From the NCBI RefSeq assembly GCF_904849725.1, contig NC_058524.1, positions 549,261,763-549,325,762 on the forward strand: 64,000 bases of DNA, read 5' to 3'. The translations under genes and the position numbers were made by a program. Below the pieces are notes generated by a model that was not told the DNA's origin, made no database searches, and worked only from the letters and a program-made list of their open reading frames with translations. The stretch comes from Hordeum vulgare subsp. vulgare. Its lineage: Eukaryota > Streptophyta > Magnoliopsida > Poales > Poaceae. Below are positions 60,820-64,000 of the stretch, one piece after another (position 1 is the first letter of the stretch; the number at the start of each line of letters is the position of its first letter).

Positions 60820-61100
60820 CGCTAGTAGAAAACAAGGCTTTGGTCCAGGCGATGAAAGGGCTTTAATCCCGGTTCTGTTACAAACTGGGACCAATGGGTG
60901 CATTAGTCCCGGTTCGTGAGGCGAGGGCGCCGGCCGGGCCAGGGTCCAGGTTCGCCTGACCCCTTTGGTCCTGGTTTGAGACACGAACCGGGACCAATGG
61001 TCCTTGCTCCTACTGCAACACCTTATTCCTGGTTGGTGGCTGGAACCGGGACTAAGGTTTAGTCTTCTGTGCCGTTTCTAGCCACCAACCGGGACCAAAG
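60820..61100 (+). repeat. C2 terminus and subterminal repeats
   Basis: At least six copies of a CCGGGACCAA-like motif in both orientations. In CACTA elements such arrays bind the accessory transposase subunit. Confidence 0.75.
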
Positions 61101-61107
61101 AGATGCC

Positions 61108-61115
61108 TATATATA
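61108..61115 (+). promoter_or_regulatory. TATA box of C2
   Basis: ATGCC-TATATATA-CTCTCCCC immediately after the subterminal repeats. Confidence 0.6.
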
Positions 61116-61816
61116 CTCTCCCCTGCCCACCCTCTCCTCTATTTTTTACCGTAGAAGGTAGGAGGTGTGTGTGCTGCTCTGTTCTGCCTTCCTATGCACA
61201 TGAGGTGTTCGATGAAATGCCCGAGCCACACTTGAGCTTTATCCTCTCCAAGCTCGACCTCCAAGTTCCATTTTTATCAAGATTTGTTAGGTTTGGCGTG
61301 CACCAACTACACAAGTGTTCTAAAAGGTTAGCTACTTCATCATTTCATCTCTCACTGCTAGTTTAGCTCATTTCAAATGCTCTAGAAGTAGAGCGGTTTG
61401 TGGATTTTAGTGTAGGGGTGTATGTGGGAGTTCTTTTGATTTCGATGCACAATTTGAGCTCAAATTAACTTATTAGAGTTTGCACATGTGTAAGGTGCGG
61501 CCCCGACCCCGTCCTCACTGTCGTTGATCGCCCGCGCCGATCTCGTCACCGGCACCACTCTGGTGAGCTTCTTATTATTATCTTATTTCTAAGAGAAAAA
61601 AAATTCTTACTTGTATGATTTAGATAGATACTTGTATAAATTTCTTACTTTTATTATTGTTTCTTATTATATAGTGCGATGGTTTTGGTATCCGCCCACG
61701 TGAGCCCTAGTTCGGCCTGTGATTCGGACGTGGTATATTTTCTTTTATAACTATTTGTTTCATGTAGTGTTTATGACAATTATGCTTACCAAAGTGACAT
61801 GGATGTTTTTATCTAG

Positions 61817-62242
61817 GATGTATGTGAACCAGAAATTCCAACCGACCCTCTTGTCGAGGGGTTAAATTTAGTTGAAAAAGAAAACAATTACTTGAAGAAA
61901 AAATTGAAAATAATTGAGGAGAAGAATATGGAATTGGAGTTGCATGTTGGCGATGTCGTCGATGATCACAAGATCAAGATGGATGCAATGCGGTTGAAGA
62001 TGGATGCAATGCGGTTGAAGATGGATGCAATGCGCTTGAAGATGGATGCAATGCACTTGAAGATTAGGAATAATAGAAAATATGACATTGATAAAGAGGC
62101 TTGGTATCATTATGTTGTTGGGTCAATTGTTACCTTATTTGCGATTTTATCACATTTCTTGTTGCATTTAAGTGGTCTACATAGTTGTATGTTGTTTTAC
62201 GAGAACTATATATTAATTTTATGTATTCTTTTGCAGTCATAA
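61817..62242 (+). CDS. C2 ORF1-like protein, last exon: coiled coil, heptad repeat, membrane segment
   Basis: After a possible 3' splice site (ATCTAG at 61811-61816), an open frame of about 141 codons reads DVCEPEIPTDPLVEGLNL, a lysine/glutamate coiled coil, four exact-length KMDAMRL heptads (61976-62059), and a hydrophobic stretch (WYHYVVGSIVTLFAILSHF) likely to span a membrane, ending at TAA 62240-62242. Upstream exons probably lie in 61180-61380 and 61680-61740 (CATGAGGTGTTCGATGAAATG; CGATGGTTTTGGTATCC). Small proteins of this layout sit upstream of the transposase in related wheat CACTA elements. Role unknown. The exon limits are inference. Confidence 0.5.
   Translation, partial: DVCEPEIPTDPLVEGLNLVEKENNYLKKKLKIIEEKNMELELHVGDVVDDHKIKMDAMRLKMDAMRLKMDAMRLKMDAMHLKIRNNRKYDIDKEAWYHYVVGSIVTLFAILSHFLLHLSGLHSCMLFYENYILILCILLQS
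61976..62059 (+). repeat. Four 21-bp in-frame tandem units
   Basis: Units AAGATGGATGCAATGCGGTTG at 61976, 61997, 62018 and 62039, with one or two changes in the last two units. Each encodes KMDAM(R/H)L. Confidence 0.9.
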
Positions 62243-62359
62243 CATTTGATCACTAATGTACTTTGGTTTTAATGTGATGATGAGGTTTTATTAATTTGGT
62301 CATTTCTCTATTCATGATCTTCTGCAATGGTTTTTGATATACTTAATTTCATAATATAG

Positions 62360-64000
62360 ATGAACCGCCAATGGATTTACGGTGATTGACGCACTTCGGA
62401 GTACATTACGGGCCTGCATAATTTTCTCGGTGTGGCCGAGGCAGCCAATTAGAATGGTTTTACATACTGTCCATGTGTTAACTTTGAGAATACGAAGGAT
62501 TACTCTTCCGCGAAAACCCTTCATGTCCACCTGCTTGAGAAGGGTTTCATGCCCCAGTATTATGTTTGGACCAAGCATGGAGAAACAGGGGTTATGATGG
62601 AAGAGAATGAAGAAGAATAGGATGATGACAACTATCTGGATCCTATGTTCCCTGAATATGGTGATACTGCAATGGGGGAAGCTGAAGATCAAGAGGCACC
62701 AGACGATGTTCACGATGATGATCTTTGTCGTGTCATTGTCGATGCACAGAGAGAATGCGAAAGTGAAATGGAGAAGTTGAAGTTCGAGCACATGTTAGAG
62801 GATCACAAAAAAGGGTTGTACCTAAATTGCGAAGATGACAACACAAAGCTCGGTACCACACTGGAATTGTTGCAATGGAAGTAAGAGAATGGTTTATCTG
62901 ATAAGGGATTTGGGAAGCTACTAAAAATAATGAAGACGAAGCTTCCGAAGGATAATGAATTGCCTCATAGTACGTATGAAGCAAAGAAGGTTCTCTACCC
63001 TCTAGGATTGGAGGTGCAGAAGATGCATGCATGCCCTAATGACTGCATCCTCTACCGCTGTGAGTACGAGGATTTGAACGCATGCCTGGTATATGGTGCA
63101 TTGCGGTATAAGATCAGACGAGATGACCCTGGTGATGTTGAGGGAGAGCGCCTAAGGAAGAGGGTTCTTGCAAAGGTGATGTTGTATGCTTCTATAATAC
63201 CACGGTTGAAACATTTGTCCAGAAACAAATAATATCCCAAGTTGATGCGATGGCACAAGGCAGACCGTAAGAAACATGGGAAGTTGAGAGCACCCATTGA
63301 TGGGTTGCAGTGGATAAGAATCGAGAGAAGGTGGGTGGACTCTGTAGGTGATGTAAGGAACGTATGGTTTGGTTTAAGTGCAGATGGCATTAATACCTTT
63401 GGGGAGCAGAGCAGCAATCGTAGCACCTGGCCTGTGACTCTATGTATCTATAACCTTCCTCCTTGGTTGTGCATGAAGCGGAAGTTCATTATGATGCCAG
63501 TGCTCATCCAAGGCCCTAAGCAACCCAGCAACGACATCGATGTGTACCTAAGGCCATTAGTTGAAGAACTTTTACAGTTGTGGAATGGAAAAGGTGTATG
63601 TGTGTGGGATGAGCACAAACATGAGGAATTTGACCTACATGTGTTGCTATTTGTAACCATCAATGATTGGCCTACTCTCAGTAGCCTTTCATGACATACA
63701 AACAAGGGATACCATGCTTGCACGCACTATTTAGATGACACCAAAAGTATATATTTGGACAAATGCAGGAAGAATGTGTACCCGGGACATCACCAATTTC
63801 TTTTGACCAACCATCAATGTCGAAAGAAAGGCAAGCATTTTAAAAGTGAGGTAGATCACCGAAAGAAGCCCGCCCTTCGTACTGGTGATCACATACTTGA
63901 TATGGTCAATGATTTACAAGTAATCATTGGAAAGGGTCCTGGCGGACAATCTGTTCCGAAGGACGCTGAGGGATGCACACCCATGTGGAAGAAGAAATCT
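62360..64000 (+). pseudogene. TNP2-like CACTA transposase, N-terminal part, with six in-frame stops
   Basis: From the ATG at 62360 (MNRQWIYGD) one frame runs to the window end without a frameshift. It holds an N-terminal zinc-finger-like region (NGFTYCPCVN), an acidic segment (EDQEAPDDVHDDDL), then the conserved block KTKLPKDNELPHSTYEAKK with CPNDCILYR, and farther on the core LSADGINTF, WPVTLCIYNLPPWLCMKRK and VWDEHKHEEFDLHVLLF, typical of the Transposase_21/TNP2 family. Stops: TGA 62387, TAG 62450, TAG 62618, TAA 62882, TAA 63230, TGA 63692. Several can be explained by single C-to-T or G-to-T changes. The protein would cut and join the element ends; this copy is inactive. Confidence 0.88.

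Larger units (their letters stand above)
60820..64000 (+). mobile_element. CACTA transposon C2 (TNP2-type), left part, runs off right edge
   Basis: Left terminus CGCTAGTAGAAAAC (CACTA with one change) with CTT (60817-60819) as the left target copy, inside the E2 LTR. Subterminal ACCGGGACCAA/TTGGTCCCGGTT repeats (60840-61100), a TATA box (61108-61115), an ORF1-like gene and a TNP2-like transposase follow in the usual order of grass CACTA elements. Confidence 0.88.

Noticed and set aside
62312..62791. 159-codon minus-strand ORF opposite the TNP2 start
   Set aside because: Shadow of the TNP2 frame, which matches a known family.

Overview
This window is repeat-rich DNA from a grass of the wheat tribe (Triticeae: wheat, Aegilops, rye or barley). 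The evidence is several Copia elements whose LTRs start TGTTGGAAATATGCC or TGTTGGAATTATGCC and whose polyproteins are of the BARE/WIS/Angela type, together with TGATACGTCTC-type LTRs and CACTA transposons with TNP2-like transposase. I see no intact cellular gene, tRNA, rRNA or prokaryotic feature. Almost everything is a nest of transposable elements, and every coding region carries stops or frameshifts.

Layout. (1) 1-11340: two decayed Copia elements in opposite orientation. The left one (+) keeps its 3' LTR (3864-5700), which abuts the interior of the right one (-), whose 5' LTR is 9510-11340. (2) 11341-12971: unassigned island with a proline-rich broken ORF and a 24-bp tandem repeat. (3) 12972-48444: one long nest. 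A Copia-type element E1 (LTR starts TGAAAGCACA) is split by G1 (14109-43369, perfect TGTGT target duplication). G1 holds a truncated LTR S1 (-), which holds a tandem Copia structure A (LTR-interior-LTR-partial interior, 15648-36946). A holds a full-length Copia element B (22048-30974, perfect AAAGT target duplication). The E1 LTR is also split by a small CACTA-like element C1 (43467-46374), which carries its own solo LTR S2. E1 resumes with primer-binding site and gag to 48444. (4) 48445-51442: a possible broken gene on the minus strand and unassigned DNA. (5) 51443-60819: E2, a minus-strand relative of E1 with both LTRs; it has gag and an unusual extra ORF but no recognisable pol. (6) 60820-64000: the left part of CACTA element C2, inserted in the E2 5' LTR, with an ORF1-like gene and a decayed TNP2 transposase running off the window.

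How the parts work together. A and B carry the usual Copia order gag-protease-integrase-reverse transcriptase-RNase H between promoter-bearing LTRs, but neither can make an intact polyprotein. The most unusual items are E2 (gag plus an extra ORF with its own candidate promoter and leader intron, and no pol), the 94-bp duplicated target flanking the tandem Copia structure A, and the inverted pair at 1-11340 whose two members share the same inactivating lesions.

Coordinates of LTR ends, primer-binding sites, target duplications and stop codons were read from the sequence. Family names and ages are inference; no database search was possible.
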